Shown: positions 37,748 to 46,596, counted from the stretch's first letter. The stretch is DNA of 64,000 nucleotides from Sphingosinicella microcystinivorans (GCF_027941835.1 NZ_CP116005.1:248001-312000); one strand, 5' to 3'. The notes: generated from the letters alone by a model not told the origin. Numbers and translations: made by a program.

Positions 37748-39292
37748 TTAAATCATGGCTTCGATCAGCCTGGGCCCCCGATGGTTGAGGGCATCTTCAA
37801 GTGCCAGCCGGAATTCGCTCACGGTCGTAACGCGGCACGCCGGCACCCCCATGCCTTCCGAAATCGAGACCCAGTTGATCGCCGGATTGGTGAGATCAAG
37901 TAAGGACAGTGCCTTCGTGCCGGGATTTTCGACGCCGACGCGTTGGAGTTCGATGTTCAGGATGGCGTAGCTGCCATTGTTCAGGATGATTGTCGTCACA
38001 TCGAGATTCTCGCGGGCCATGGTCCACAGGGCCTGCACAGTATACATGCCTGACCCGTCAGCCTGCAGGGCGATCACCTTGCGGTCCGGACAGGCGACAG
38101 CGGCGCCGACGGCAGCGGGCAGGCCTTGTCCGATTGCACCTCCGGTGAGCATGAGCCAGTCATGCCTGGGTGCGCCTGCGGTCACCGGAAAAATGAAGAG
38201 ACCCGCTGTTGCCGCTTCGTCGGAGACAATACCATTCTCAGGCATATGAGCGGCGAGCACTTTGCCGAGATCAAGCGGGTTCAGCGGTCCCTCTTCAGGT
38301 GGCGGGGCTCCGGCGGGCTGCAAGGTGTGCGGTTCCGCCGGGGCGGCGACTTCTTCGGCAAGACGCGTGAGCGCGTCGAGCGCGTCCACATGCCGTTCAG
38401 CCAAGCTGACAAGCTCGGCTGTTTCGGGAGAAAGCCAGCTGGGCTTTCCGGGATAGGCGAAGAAAGATACTGGCGGCTTTGCACCCACACAGACGATCGC
38501 CGCGAAATCCTTCAGATAGTCCGCTGCCTGCTCGCCAAAATAGGGGAGACGCTCCACGGGTACCCGACCGGCGCCGCGCTGCAGCCGGGCAGCAAAGGTT
38601 TCGCAGATCAATCGGGCTCCGGTCGCCGCCGCGATACGCCCGGCCTGGAAAAGGGCATCTTCCCGGAGTGCGCGGCCACCGAGATAAAGTGCGACGGGAC
38701 CATTCTGTCTCAATGCGGAAACGGCTGCCTGCAGATCATCATCAAGGGCTTTTGGGGGCGACGCGGTGGGGAGGGCTTCATCGGCGCCATTTGCCTCGTC
38801 CCAGGCATGATCTGCGGGGGCGATGAACGAAGCGACCTGGCCGGGATAGACAAGGCTTGCCCTCAGGGCTGCCAGGCCGGTTGCCGCCAGATCGGCCGCA
38901 CTTGCGGAGGTTCCAACCCAGTCGGAGACAGGCTTTGCAAATCCCTCAATATCGGCCGTAAGCGGAGCATCATATTTCAGATGATAGGTGGCATGATCGC
39001 CGATCATGTTGACCACCGGTGATCCGGCGCGCCGGGCATTGTGGAGGTTGGCTGTCCCATTGCCGAAGCCCGGTCCAAGGTGAAGCAGTGTAAGTGCCGG
39101 CTTGTCTGCCATACGGCCATAGCCATCTGCGGCTCCGGTGACGACCCCCTCGAACAGACAGAGAATCGCCCGCATATCCGGAGCCTTGTCTATGGCCGCG
39201 ACAAGCTGCATCTCGGACGTTCCGGGATTGGCAAAACACGTATCGACGTTCGCCCGGCTCAAGGCTCCGATAAGGGCTTCAGCTCCATTCAT
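37748..39292 (-). CDS. Thiamine-diphosphate enzyme, acetolactate-synthase-like / benzoylformate-decarboxylase-like
   Basis: A 514-residue protein; ATG 39292 follows GGAG. The PYR domain has NPGTSEMQLV and the cofactor-activating Glu48 (CLFEGVVTGAADGYGRM). The central domain is followed by the PP domain with ADGSGMYTVQALWTMARENL...ILNN (ThDP/Mg2+ motif). Length and motif spelling agree with the group annotated as acetolactate synthase large-subunit-like; benzoylformate or oxalyl/phosphonopyruvate-type decarboxylases belong to the same superfamily. No regulatory subunit (IlvH) gene is nearby, so biosynthetic acetolactate synthesis is unlikely. An FAD oxidase remnant follows it, which suggests a lost catabolic operon for a 2-hydroxy or 2-oxo acid. 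Confidence 0.82.
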   Translation of the reverse strand: MNGAEALIGALSRANVDTCFANPGTSEMQLVAAIDKAPDMRAILCLFEGVVTGAADGYGRMADKPALTLLHLGPGFGNGTANLHNARRAGSPVVNMIGDHATYHLKYDAPLTADIEGFAKPVSDWVGTSASAADLAATGLAALRASLVYPGQVASFIAPADHAWDEANGADEALPTASPPKALDDDLQAAVSALRQNGPVALYLGGRALREDALFQAGRIAAATGARLICETFAARLQRGAGRVPVERLPYFGEQAADYLKDFAAIVCVGAKPPVSFFAYPGKPSWLSPETAELVSLAERHVDALDALTRLAEEVAAPAEPHTLQPAGAPPPEEGPLNPLDLGKVLAAHMPENGIVSDEAATAGLFIFPVTAGAPRHDWLMLTGGAIGQGLPAAVGAAVACPDRKVIALQADGSGMYTVQALWTMARENLDVTTIILNNGSYAILNIELQRVGVENPGTKALSLLDLTNPAINWVSISEGMGVPACRVTTVSEFRLALEDALNHRGPRLIEAMI

Positions 39293-39550
39293 CTTATACT
39301 CCAGTGGCGGTGGTGTCGCATGGTCCAGCAGGGTGGAAAGTAAACGGAATGGCATATCCCGGCGAGGGCGGCGCCGGATTCTGGCCGCCGGGCGCGTGAC
39401 GGATACGGCTCACTTTCCCCCGGAATGTTCGTGGCCCTATTGGAGAGGCAATTATTCGAACGATAAATAACAGGCACCCTTCCGGGCGCAAGTGAATTAC
39501 ATCCCGAGTTCAGGCGCCGGGAATGCGCGAGGCCGCGGTGGGCCCGGCCC

Positions 39551-40123
39551 TCAGGCACGCTGGACGCGGGGATCGTAGACGTCCTGCCGCCGATTGCGCC
39601 TGCGCACGACCTGCTGCGGCATGGCACGGGGTTTTTCTGCAATGAGATCCGTGAAGCTGCAGGCTAGGAGTTCCGCGCCGCCGGGTATGGCAGGGATTCG
39701 TGGTTCTGTCTGCGGTTCGTTGAAGGAGATATCGACTTCGATGGCAGTGGCTGCCCATCCTTCTATCAGGGCTTCATGTGCCGCAGTGCCTTGATCTGCA
39801 TATCCGACTTTCAGTTTGATGGCGGGGAACTCGGCCGTGTCAAACCGCTTCTTCGGACGCAGTGTCACTGAATGTACTTTGAGGAGCAGGCCGGCATAAC
39901 CCGGTCTGACGATGATCTGCGGGAAGGCGCCATCCAGCAAGGCTCTCACCTGGTTGACAGCTTCTTTGTCCGCTTCAAGGCTGGTTGTGAGGTCGATATC
40001 CGTCGTCGTGCGGGGACTGTCATAGGCAATCCCCATCAGGGCGCTGCCCTTGAGGAAGAGAGATTTTTTCAGAGGGCTGGTATGCGCGATCGCATTTAGG
40101 ACTACTTCCGTGACCTGACGAAC
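39551..40123 (-). pseudogene. AbiEii-like nucleotidyltransferase toxin gene, degraded at both ends
   Basis: The frame encodes LKKSLFLKGSALMGIAYDSPRTTTDIDLTT, the KGGxAL...DxD nucleotidyltransferase core of AbiEii toxins, with GSA in place of GGT, and LIAEKPRAMPQQVVRRRNRRQDVYD, the typical middle of the domain. Similarity extends upstream of ATG 40036 to the specificity-subunit stop codon (40124), with no start codon there, and the C-terminal helical part is missing after RRQDVYD. The gene has lost both its beginning and its end, probably when the neighbouring restriction-modification genes entered. No AbiEi antitoxin gene is visible. Confidence 0.65.
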
Positions 40124-40912
40124 TCACTCCGCTAGCCAGCGAAGTACAGATGCAGCTTTTCCAACGCGCTCGCACATCCACGACTTCGCGGTCGAACGAA
40201 GCATCCGCGGATCATGACAAGCATCTGCTCGGCCTGCGCGATAATATGGTGGGTGCCGCGAAGAATACCGATACCGACGAGCTTCGGTTTCATGCCGGCA
40301 GGGCGGACGAACTAGTGGAAGATGCTCATCATCAACGGGTTCCGTCGTGCGGTAGTGCGCCGGCGGATTGACCCCATTGTACAGGTCAAACAGGCTGTTG
40401 AGGCGGACAACTTCGCCGTCCTTCGCCTCACTTTGCAGACCACCATTGACGAATTGATCCGCTGACAGCTCCAATCCCTCAGGCTCGGTAGAGTTCACCC
40501 ATGATGGAACGTCAGATCTAGCGGGCACTAGCAGGCTATCCAGACTCCTGTTCGCCTCTCGCCCGTGCGAGGAATAGCGATGGCGATTATGCGCGATGCA
40601 AGCGCAGTAATAAACCTTCTCACGAAACGGCATCTCACCTTTCGGACTGAGCACCTTCACATTTTGAGCTGTGTAAAACTCCTTCGGCTGCACGAATGTG
40701 CTGAGCAGGTATGAACCGCCGAAAGTGACCGTAATCAGGCCGCCCGGATATGGCTCCACGCTCGGTAGCTTCTTGACTCGTGCGATCACGCCGAGCCGCA
40801 TTCTTGAGCGACTAACGAAGTTTACGCCGTCGTCGTCTGCCTCCATCGCATTAAAGTTGAGCTTATTTCCGTACTCAACGTCGAAGATTTCGGAGAGCGG
40901 GACAGCACTCAT
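40124..40912 (-). CDS. Restriction-modification specificity-subunit-like protein, C-terminal half abnormal
   Basis: A 262-residue frame that overlaps the methylase stop by ATGA-type overlap (40909-40912). Residues 1-135 form one target-recognition domain (IFDVEYGNKLNFNAME, GLITVTFGGSYLLSTFVQPKEFYTAQNVKVL (in pieces), REKVYYCACIAHNRHRYSSHGREANRSLDSLLVP (in pieces)). A second repeat starts at VVRLNSLFDLYNGV...HLPLVRP, then at about 40330 it changes to a Cys/Arg/His-rich sequence that no longer resembles a specificity domain. The second half is thus truncated or frameshifted. It would give DNA target choice to the methylase-nuclease upstream, if still functional. Confidence 0.7.
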   Translation of the reverse strand: MSAVPLSEIFDVEYGNKLNFNAMEADDDGVNFVSRSRMRLGVIARVKKLPSVEPYPGGLITVTFGGSYLLSTFVQPKEFYTAQNVKVLSPKGEMPFREKVYYCACIAHNRHRYSSHGREANRSLDSLLVPARSDVPSWVNSTEPEGLELSADQFVNGGLQSEAKDGEVVRLNSLFDLYNGVNPPAHYRTTEPVDDEHLPLVRPPCRHETEARRYRYSSRHPPYYRAGRADACHDPRMLRSTAKSWMCERVGKAASVLRWLAE

Positions 40913-42717
40913 ACCCCCTCACCAATGCGATACGAGAGATACTTCCGCAGCTCCCGTGCGAACTCGTTCTCGGTTAGAGTTGAATAGTCTGTCGTAATGT
41001 AAGCTTCCGCACACCATTCATTGGAGGCCGCCAACTCAACCATCACAGAAGTGCGACCATCGACCTCCCTGTTCTTGAAGGCGGCAAGCCAAGTGTCTTT
41101 GATGCTCTGCCACTTGTGATGAGCGTCGATCCGGCCCTTCCCCTTCTGCTTAACGAAGCCATCATCGCGCCAGTAGCCTAACCACGTTTTTTTGCCCGCA
41201 GCGTGAGGCTTGTGCGCCGTTACGACGAGCGTGCAGGTGATCACCCCCACGTCCGAATTATGAAACAGATCCTCTGGCATGGACATGACGGCTTCTACCG
41301 TATGCTCCTTCATGAGCCTTTGCTTGAGGATTAAGCCCGGGCCGTCTGACGCCAAGACGGTGGAGATTGGCACAATGGCAACACACGTGCCGTTTACTTC
41401 AAGTGCGGAGAGGTTGTTCAAAATGAAATCCAACTCCTCTGGATCATCGGCGTTAGACTTATAGGGGGGATTGAGCAGGCCGACGTTCGGTTTCTTCTCC
41501 TTGATCCGTGCGGCGTCTTCGAAACAGGAGTTCGGCGAGATTCCGCTTTTACCATCGCCCTGCAAAATCATATTGGAGATGGCTAGCGCGTAAATGTCAT
41601 CCTGGATTTCACTACCAAAAAGTTGACTCTCTTTAAGTTTCTTAACCTTGGAGGTGTCTCCTTTACAGTCAGCAACCATCCTCTTCATCGCGCTGATCAG
41701 AAATCCACCTGTTCCGCAGCAGTTGTCCCAAACAACACTATTTGCGTCTACTCCGGCTAAGTCAGCAAATAGCTCCGTGATATGAGGCGGCGTCAGAACA
41801 ATTCCCAAGCCCTTGTCGTTATTTGCGTACCTTAGAAACTCAATGTAAAATTGACCAATTGTATCGAAATACTCATACGTCCGCATAAATGAGTTTATTT
41901 CTTTGTCAATCTCTTGGATAAGCTCCACGAGATCTTCCTTCTTGCGGGAGAGTATTGCATGAGAGGATATGAATGAATACGCATTCTTTAGACTCTGTAT
42001 TCTGTCTTTGTCGATCCCGTCGTCAACTAACTCGTTTACGATGGTCTGCACTAAAGACTGTGTTAACTGAAGAGCCGTCTTCTGTTTAGAGTACGAAGCA
42101 ATAAACGACTGGTTCTTCAGCGAAATCAAGATTCCGCTCAGCAGAAGGCTTCTCTGAGACTCTTTCACTTTTAGTTTATGGAGATTCGCGTTTAACTTCT
42201 GCGTGTAGGTGAGCAATCCACTGTAGTCGTGGTTGAACTTTTCGGGCGAGCTCTGAAATAATTTGACGTAGTCATCGAAGATCAGGAGGGCGTCCCCTGC
42301 AAACTCCGTGAACGAATGCTCATTCTCAAGGTGCAGAAAATGGCTGATCGTGCATTCAGCATCAGTTTCGCCGCTTACGCCAATAGCGATGACATTATAG
42401 GCTTTTGAGAGAAACGACGCGTAGAGAAGCGCGCCGTCACACGCGTAGTCGGCGTATTGATCAAGCTTAGCGCTGCGGTGCCGCTGCGGGCTTCCCTTGC
42501 ACTCGATCACGATTATTAAATCGGGGAAATCGGCGCTCGTGATGACGAATTCAGGAAGCCCGATTCCGGTCCCCCGTTTCGAAGCATTCTTAAGAAGTTT
42601 ACTTATCTTCGGATTATCACTTCGCTGCTCTTCCACGCGCAGAGCGCCGTCCGCGAAATATCCAAGTTTTCGTAGACGATCTCGGACGAGATTTTCAGTT
42701 TTTCGTTCGTTTGCCAT
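40909..42717 (-). CDS. N6-adenine DNA methyltransferase with N-terminal nuclease-like domain
   Basis: A 602-residue protein. Residues 50-110 carry a PD-(D/E)xK-like core (LPEFVI, FPDLIIVIECKGS), as in HsdR_N-type restriction domains. A helical linker is followed by an HsdM/N6_Mtase domain with the SAM motif VVWDNCCGTGGFL (from 328) and the catalytic NPPY (416-419). It is therefore a combined restriction-modification enzyme that works with a separate specificity subunit, similar in plan to type I-like or type IIG/BREX-type methylases. The gene is visibly AT-richer than its neighbours and uses codons such as TTA and AAA more freely, a sign of transfer. Confidence 0.88.
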   Translation of the reverse strand: MANERKTENLVRDRLRKLGYFADGALRVEEQRSDNPKISKLLKNASKRGTGIGLPEFVITSADFPDLIIVIECKGSPQRHRSAKLDQYADYACDGALLYASFLSKAYNVIAIGVSGETDAECTISHFLHLENEHSFTEFAGDALLIFDDYVKLFQSSPEKFNHDYSGLLTYTQKLNANLHKLKVKESQRSLLLSGILISLKNQSFIASYSKQKTALQLTQSLVQTIVNELVDDGIDKDRIQSLKNAYSFISSHAILSRKKEDLVELIQEIDKEINSFMRTYEYFDTIGQFYIEFLRYANNDKGLGIVLTPPHITELFADLAGVDANSVVWDNCCGTGGFLISAMKRMVADCKGDTSKVKKLKESQLFGSEIQDDIYALAISNMILQGDGKSGISPNSCFEDAARIKEKKPNVGLLNPPYKSNADDPEELDFILNNLSALEVNGTCVAIVPISTVLASDGPGLILKQRLMKEHTVEAVMSMPEDLFHNSDVGVITCTLVVTAHKPHAAGKKTWLGYWRDDGFVKQKGKGRIDAHHKWQSIKDTWLAAFKNREVDGRTSVMVELAASNEWCAEAYITTDYSTLTENEFARELRKYLSYRIGEGV

Positions 42718-43106
42718 TTTTGAATGCTACCCCGGCCCGACTTTCGGCAAGGTGTAACGAAACGCCGACTCGGCAACAAGCGGAAGCGCTATCTCAGGTC
42801 GCTTCTCCTGAAATTAAGCTCAGACCGCTCGGGTGCGAAAATCGTTTTGTGGGTAGAAGCGTGGATCAGAAACGAGGGTGGCTTAAAAAGCACCGACTAA
42901 ACAACAGCTTATCTTCAACTAGTGGCGGTGGGAATAGAACTGGATTACAACCTCATCCATCCCAGTATTTGGCCGGAACTCTTGAGGGAAAATTTCGACC
43001 TCAGATTTTCACCAGAACTTAGGATTACGCAGCCCCTTTTGTTCGCATCCTCTGCTTAAGTACTGAAACTCGAGGCCAAGGATACGATCGCGCCATGCCG
43101 GCCCCG
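42718..43106. other. Intergenic region beside the restriction-modification module
   Basis: 389 bp without a credible gene. An open frame at 42711-43022 exists, but it has no ribosome-binding site and its composition (Ser, Gly, Arg, no helical pattern) looks non-coding. The composition shifts from AT-rich to GC-rich at about 43050, which may mark the right border of the transferred segment. Confidence 0.45.
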
Positions 43107-43469
43107 CTAGTGCGGAAACGCCAACTCGCCGACAATCATCATGATCCAGAACATGCCGATTGCCATCGAGGAAATGAGGCCGACCCACATCACCCATGAC
43201 CTTTCACCAAGCTGATACGCCTTGATGGATGACTTCAAGGCCAGAAACACCAGAGCCAGAGAAAGGACAACCAGTCCGACACCCATTTGAATGCCCAACG
43301 TGTCTGTGCGACCTTGCATGCTGGCGGGGTCAATAAGCGGCCGCAGCACCGATGCGAATACGCCGAGAAATGGCGGGATCAACAAGCAAGACAGTCCCAT
43401 CCACATCCCAGTCCATGCCGTTCTTGTCTTCGGCCGATCACTGAATTTGCTGATAATTGGCTTCTTCAT
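43107..43469 (-). CDS. Small integral membrane protein, hypothetical
   Basis: A 120-residue protein with three predicted transmembrane helices (TGMWMGLSCLLIPPFLGVF; MGVGLVVLSLALVFLAL; WVMWVGLISSMAIGMFWIMM) and a basic N-terminus (KKPIISKFSDRPKTR). I do not recognise a family and no operon partner is visible. The role is unknown. The following 205 bp to the antitoxin gene contain no gene. Confidence 0.6.
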   Translation of the reverse strand: MKKPIISKFSDRPKTRTAWTGMWMGLSCLLIPPFLGVFASVLRPLIDPASMQGRTDTLGIQMGVGLVVLSLALVFLALKSSIKAYQLGERSWVMWVGLISSMAIGMFWIMMIVGELAFPH

Positions 43470-43674
43470 GTTTCACATCCGGTGGCAGCAAGCACGACAC
43501 TGCATTGAATAACCAAAATACGACTTTGGCTCTACCGGCCCGTATGCGGGCAGGCTGGATTCGCCATTACCCTTGATAACACCGACGTCTTGGTTTCCCA
43601 TGGGCGCCTGACTGGCTATCACCATTGACCCGTACGGCGTTTTGCCGTACAAGATGGCAACAAGGAGATTGACC

Positions 43675-43983
43675 ATGTTCGCCCTGGAAACCGTAACCCC
43701 GACCCCGGGCAAGATGGAGGCCCGCAAAGAGGTGCGCATGCACCGTGCCGACGAAGAGCGGATCAGGGCTGCGGCTGCCGCCACCGGCCTGCAGGAAGCG
43801 GACTTCATTCGCCAGGCTGCTCTGCTCCGTGCGCAGGAAGTCGAGCAGCGGATGTCCCTGTCGATTCTGCCGGTCGAGGCATTCGAAGCCTTCAAGGCCG
43901 CTATCGATGCACCGGGCAAGAAGGTGCCCGGCCTCGCCCGTGCAGCCAAGGCAACGAAGGGCCTCCTCAAGGATGCCGGCTGA
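43675..43983 (+). CDS. DUF1778-family antitoxin (TacA-like)
   Basis: A 102-residue protein; ATG 43675 follows AAGGAG. A ribbon-helix-helix region (ARKEVRMHRADEERIRAAAAATGLQEADFIRQAALLRAQEV, read in pieces) binds DNA and the toxin, as known for TacA. The C-terminal tail (FEAFKAAIDAPGKKVPGLARAAKA) is the toxin-covering segment. It overlaps the GNAT toxin gene by 11 bp, the usual tacA-tacT order. It probably represses its own operon, so the regulation of the downstream genes may depend on it. Confidence 0.88.
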   Translation: MFALETVTPTPGKMEARKEVRMHRADEERIRAAAAATGLQEADFIRQAALLRAQEVEQRMSLSILPVEAFEAFKAAIDAPGKKVPGLARAAKATKGLLKDAG

Positions 43984-44527
43984 AACCGGGGCTGCCCTCC
44001 CAGCCCTGACAATCGCCAAATTCGACAAGGCGCTGCACGACCGCAGCGCCTTTTCATGTGGCTTCGCACCGATCGACAATTTCCTGAAATCGTCCCTGTC
44101 CGACCAGGTCAAGGACGGCATGGTCACCGCGTGGATCGCGACGGCAGACGGGGATAACGCGGTACTCGGATTCTACACGCTCGGCGCCATGGCCGTGCGC
44201 GCGGAGTTCGGGCCCAAGAAATGGCAGCGCGCCCGGGTTCCGGATGTCCCGGTCATCTACATTCGGGCGGTGGCTGTCCGCGAGGACATGCAGGGCAAAC
44301 GCGTTGGGACTGCGCTTGTCATTGACGCGATGGAGCGGTGCCTTGGTATAGCCGACCAGATGGGCGCGGCCGCCATCGTACTCGACGTCCTGGACGGAGA
44401 CCACTTCGACCGGCGATGGAAATTCTACGCTGACTTGGGTTTCCTGCCGCTGGAAGACCCGGGAAACCCTCGCCGGGTGTACATTCCCATGGCTGATGTC
44501 AGGGTGACCTTAAGTGAAAACAAATAG
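43973..44527 (+). CDS. GNAT-family toxin (TacT-like acetyltransferase)
   Basis: A 184-residue protein that starts at ATG 43973 inside the antitoxin gene. The fold is GNAT: KALHDRSAFSCGFAPIDNFLKSS, WIATADGDNAVLGFYTLGAMAV, the acetyl-CoA loop VREDMQGKRVGTALVIDAM and FYADLGFLPLEDP with the conserved Tyr. TacT-type toxins acetylate aminoacyl-tRNA and stop translation. The pair with DUF1778 is a type II toxin-antitoxin module. The next gene begins 11 bp after the stop, so the operon continues into genes of unknown function. Confidence 0.88.
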   Translation: MPAETGAALPALTIAKFDKALHDRSAFSCGFAPIDNFLKSSLSDQVKDGMVTAWIATADGDNAVLGFYTLGAMAVRAEFGPKKWQRARVPDVPVIYIRAVAVREDMQGKRVGTALVIDAMERCLGIADQMGAAAIVLDVLDGDHFDRRWKFYADLGFLPLEDPGNPRRVYIPMADVRVTLSENK

Positions 44528-44538
44528 GTAGAGCGCTG

Positions 44539-45525
44539 ATGCCAGATTTCTCGCTCTACAAACGCATGCGCGAGCATGGGACCTTGGCGGAGACACCCGA
44601 GGACATTCCGGACGCACGCTTTGCGCTTCCCTCAACGATCAACTGGATGCGGGCGCTCGCTATCCTGGTGAAAGAGTTGAACCTCTCTTTTTCAACAGCA
44701 GTTCGCGCTTACGGAGCAGTTCAGCGTCGATCGATGCCGGACCGAGACCTCAATACCGTCTGTGAACAGATGCTGTTCACACTTAATCAGCTCGCCAGCC
44801 TGCGCGCGATCGCAAACGTTGAAAACAAAGCTGATGTTGCCCGTATTGGTATCATGGCTTGGTATTACGGAGTCTATGGCGCGGCATCGGCTATGATCGC
44901 GGCAGGTGATGGCTCCTTCCCGGACACTCACGCTGCAACCGCCCAGCAGTGGGACCGCCAATTTTCTGCTACCGGGCTCGCCCTTGAACCTTTTGGAGAC
45001 CGCCTCTCTTCGCTGCGCGCCGACGCGGTTTCGCTGGATCTCGCTCCAATTCGAGCGCGGGGAAAGCACTCCCTGACTGTGACGCCTACCGACCCAGAGC
45101 AAGCCTGGGGCTGCCATGCCGAGTATCTGGCTGGAACGGCGAAGTGGGAGCAATGGAACATCCAGGAACGCGTACGTGAGTCGAAAGATTTCAAAGCTCT
45201 GGGCGTTGATAGTTTCCGGTCGGTGGCGGCCCGGCAATTGCGCGATGTCGCGTTCGATCGACGTGGTATCGCCTTTCTGCACCAGGCATCTCGGTACCGA
45301 GGCAAGGCAAATTACCGCGACGCAATCTATCTCGCATATGGTCGATCGGTTCCGAGCCTTCTTGAAGGCTTTATTGACGATCTCGCGGCGGTGCTTTCAG
45401 CTTTCGGTGCAATGTCAGCCGCCTACGTTTCAAAACGCATCGGTCGGCAGGCCTGGAATGCATTCCTTGACGACCTGGAGCAGAAACGTTCGCTCTCCAT
45501 TTCACCCAGAGATGAGTGGAGCTAA
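44539..45525 (+). CDS. Uncharacterised protein (328 aa) in the TA-linked operon
   Basis: The gene starts 11 bp after the toxin stop and ends overlapping a 34-residue frame. It is largely alpha-helical. MAWYYGVYGAASAMIAAGDGSFPDTHAA has the pattern of a HEPN-like helical bundle, and SRYRGKANYRDAIYLAYG near the C-terminus (R-x4-Y-R-D) resembles the Arg-containing segment of HEPN proteins, but the canonical Rx4-6H is absent. A C-terminal helix pair (LLEGFIDDLAAVLSAFGAMSAAYVSKRIG, in pieces) follows. I therefore do not assign a function. Its position after a toxin-antitoxin pair and near restriction genes suggests a defence-related role (inference). Confidence 0.55.
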   Translation: MPDFSLYKRMREHGTLAETPEDIPDARFALPSTINWMRALAILVKELNLSFSTAVRAYGAVQRRSMPDRDLNTVCEQMLFTLNQLASLRAIANVENKADVARIGIMAWYYGVYGAASAMIAAGDGSFPDTHAATAQQWDRQFSATGLALEPFGDRLSSLRADAVSLDLAPIRARGKHSLTVTPTDPEQAWGCHAEYLAGTAKWEQWNIQERVRESKDFKALGVDSFRSVAARQLRDVAFDRRGIAFLHQASRYRGKANYRDAIYLAYGRSVPSLLEGFIDDLAAVLSAFGAMSAAYVSKRIGRQAWNAFLDDLEQKRSLSISPRDEWS

Positions 45526-45616
45526 AAAGGCCCATCGCCTAAAGATCAAATATGCAAACGTAGATGAGAACGGCCGACGTCAGGGCGACATTAAGCTGAA
45601 GGTGGCCAGAGTTTGA
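45512..45616 (+). CDS. Very small basic protein (34 aa), overlapping
   Basis: ATG 45512 overlaps the end of the 328-residue gene by 14 bp. The peptide SGAKKAHRLKIKYANV then DENGRRQGDIKLKVARV is strongly basic. The stop at 45616 is 3 bp before the next start. Coupling and composition favour a real gene, but there is only a weak ribosome site, and it could be the lost C-terminus of one neighbour. Low certainty. Confidence 0.35.
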   Translation: MSGAKKAHRLKIKYANVDENGRRQGDIKLKVARV

Positions 45617-45619
45617 AGT

Positions 45620-46339
45620 ATGAATGATTTCATCCCTCTCGCTGACGACAATCCGGATCTGGCCTTATCACCGTTGCTGCGAGGGGCGCGACTGACACTC
45701 GACTACATCGAGGCCAACGGACCGATCGGCCTGACGCCCCTGAAGGCGCTGAAACGGTATTTTGTGCAATGGGCAGCCGAAGCCTTCGCCTGGCCGTTTT
45801 ACGAGCCCGAGGACCTTTATTACCTCAATAAGGTCCTCAACGAGCAGGACTTTCCACCGCTGATGGTTTTGCACGACGTGCTACTCAGCGCGAAGTTGGT
45901 GCGCCACGCCAAGAGCGCAATGCATTGCACAAAACTCGGCAAACAGCTCAAATCCAAGCCCGGGGAGCTCTGGGCAGTTTTGGCCGATCACCTGCTTGTC
46001 CTCGATCACGCCCCCTATACGCGCCATGAAGATGGCCTCGTGGGTAACTGGGACATTTTTCTCAATGTCATCAACGTGGAAGCGCAGAATGGGGTCAGTA
46101 AGGATCGCCTGAACTCAGTCCTGTTTGGCAGCGGATCCGAGGACGGGCGTAATGATCATAGACTGACGGCAGCTTTCTACATCCACGTGCTGCGTCCGCT
46201 GACATGGCTGGGCCTGTTGCAGGAGCATCGGGTTGGGAGGGGACGGGAACGGCAGGACATTTTTACCAAGACCCCGCTGTGGGCTACAGCATTGGCGCTT
46301 GAGACTGACAGGCATCTCGAAAACCCCACCCGGCATTGA
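45620..46339 (+). CDS. Uncharacterised protein (239 aa) in the TA-linked operon
   Basis: Starts 3 bp after the small basic frame. The N-terminal part (LLRGARLTLDYIEANGPIGLTPLKALKRYFVQWAAEAF, in pieces) resembles a winged helix with a following helical bundle; the C-terminal part RLTAAFYIHVLRPLTWLGLLQEH followed by DIFTKTPLWATAL has the look of a second winged helix with a beta hairpin, as in proteins that read a DNA or RNA end. I do not recognise a named family. It ends in TGA that overlaps a TTG start of the next frame (TTGA). It is probably a partner of the 328-residue protein. Confidence 0.5.
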   Translation: MNDFIPLADDNPDLALSPLLRGARLTLDYIEANGPIGLTPLKALKRYFVQWAAEAFAWPFYEPEDLYYLNKVLNEQDFPPLMVLHDVLLSAKLVRHAKSAMHCTKLGKQLKSKPGELWAVLADHLLVLDHAPYTRHEDGLVGNWDIFLNVINVEAQNGVSKDRLNSVLFGSGSEDGRNDHRLTAAFYIHVLRPLTWLGLLQEHRVGRGRERQDIFTKTPLWATALALETDRHLENPTRH

Positions 46340-46479
46340 CGGAAGCGGGTGAGATATTTTCAATCGCGCAGTTGCCTGACGATCAGCGCCAGTCGATCTC
46401 GGTGTCGCCATTGCCTGATCCTGCCCTGGTGAAACCGTCATCGCCCGTTAAGGCCGTTTCGTTTATTGCGTTTGCAGTC
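46336..46479 (+). pseudogene. 5' end of an unknown gene, cut by the IS21-family element
   Basis: TTG 46336 overlaps the preceding stop (TTGA). The frame MTEAGEIFSIAQLPDDQRQ then SISVSPLPDPALVKP runs 48 codons to the left end of the IS21-family element at 46480 and a few codons into it. The overlap with the gene before it indicates a fourth gene of the TA-linked operon, now lost. What lies beyond the insertion at 50279 encodes a different protein family, so the rest of this gene is not in the window. Confidence 0.45.
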
Positions 46480-46596
46480 TGTGAGGATCAGCGTGCAATA
46501 GGCACCCCCTTCGTGGGGTGATCGGCGTGCAAAAAGGACCCCTTCATCCCGGGGATTTAGTCGGCCGACTGGTTTTGATCAGTTGGCGAGAACGGG

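Noticed and set aside
40130-40330. Alternative frame (KPKLVGIGILRGTHHIIAQAEQ...) across the end of the specificity gene
   Set aside because: It reads more like a protein than the annotated frame, but has no recognisable family; kept only as a hint that the specificity gene is disrupted.
42711-43022. 103-codon open frame near the restriction-modification genes
   Set aside because: No ribosome-binding site and no regular secondary-structure pattern; described as intergenic.
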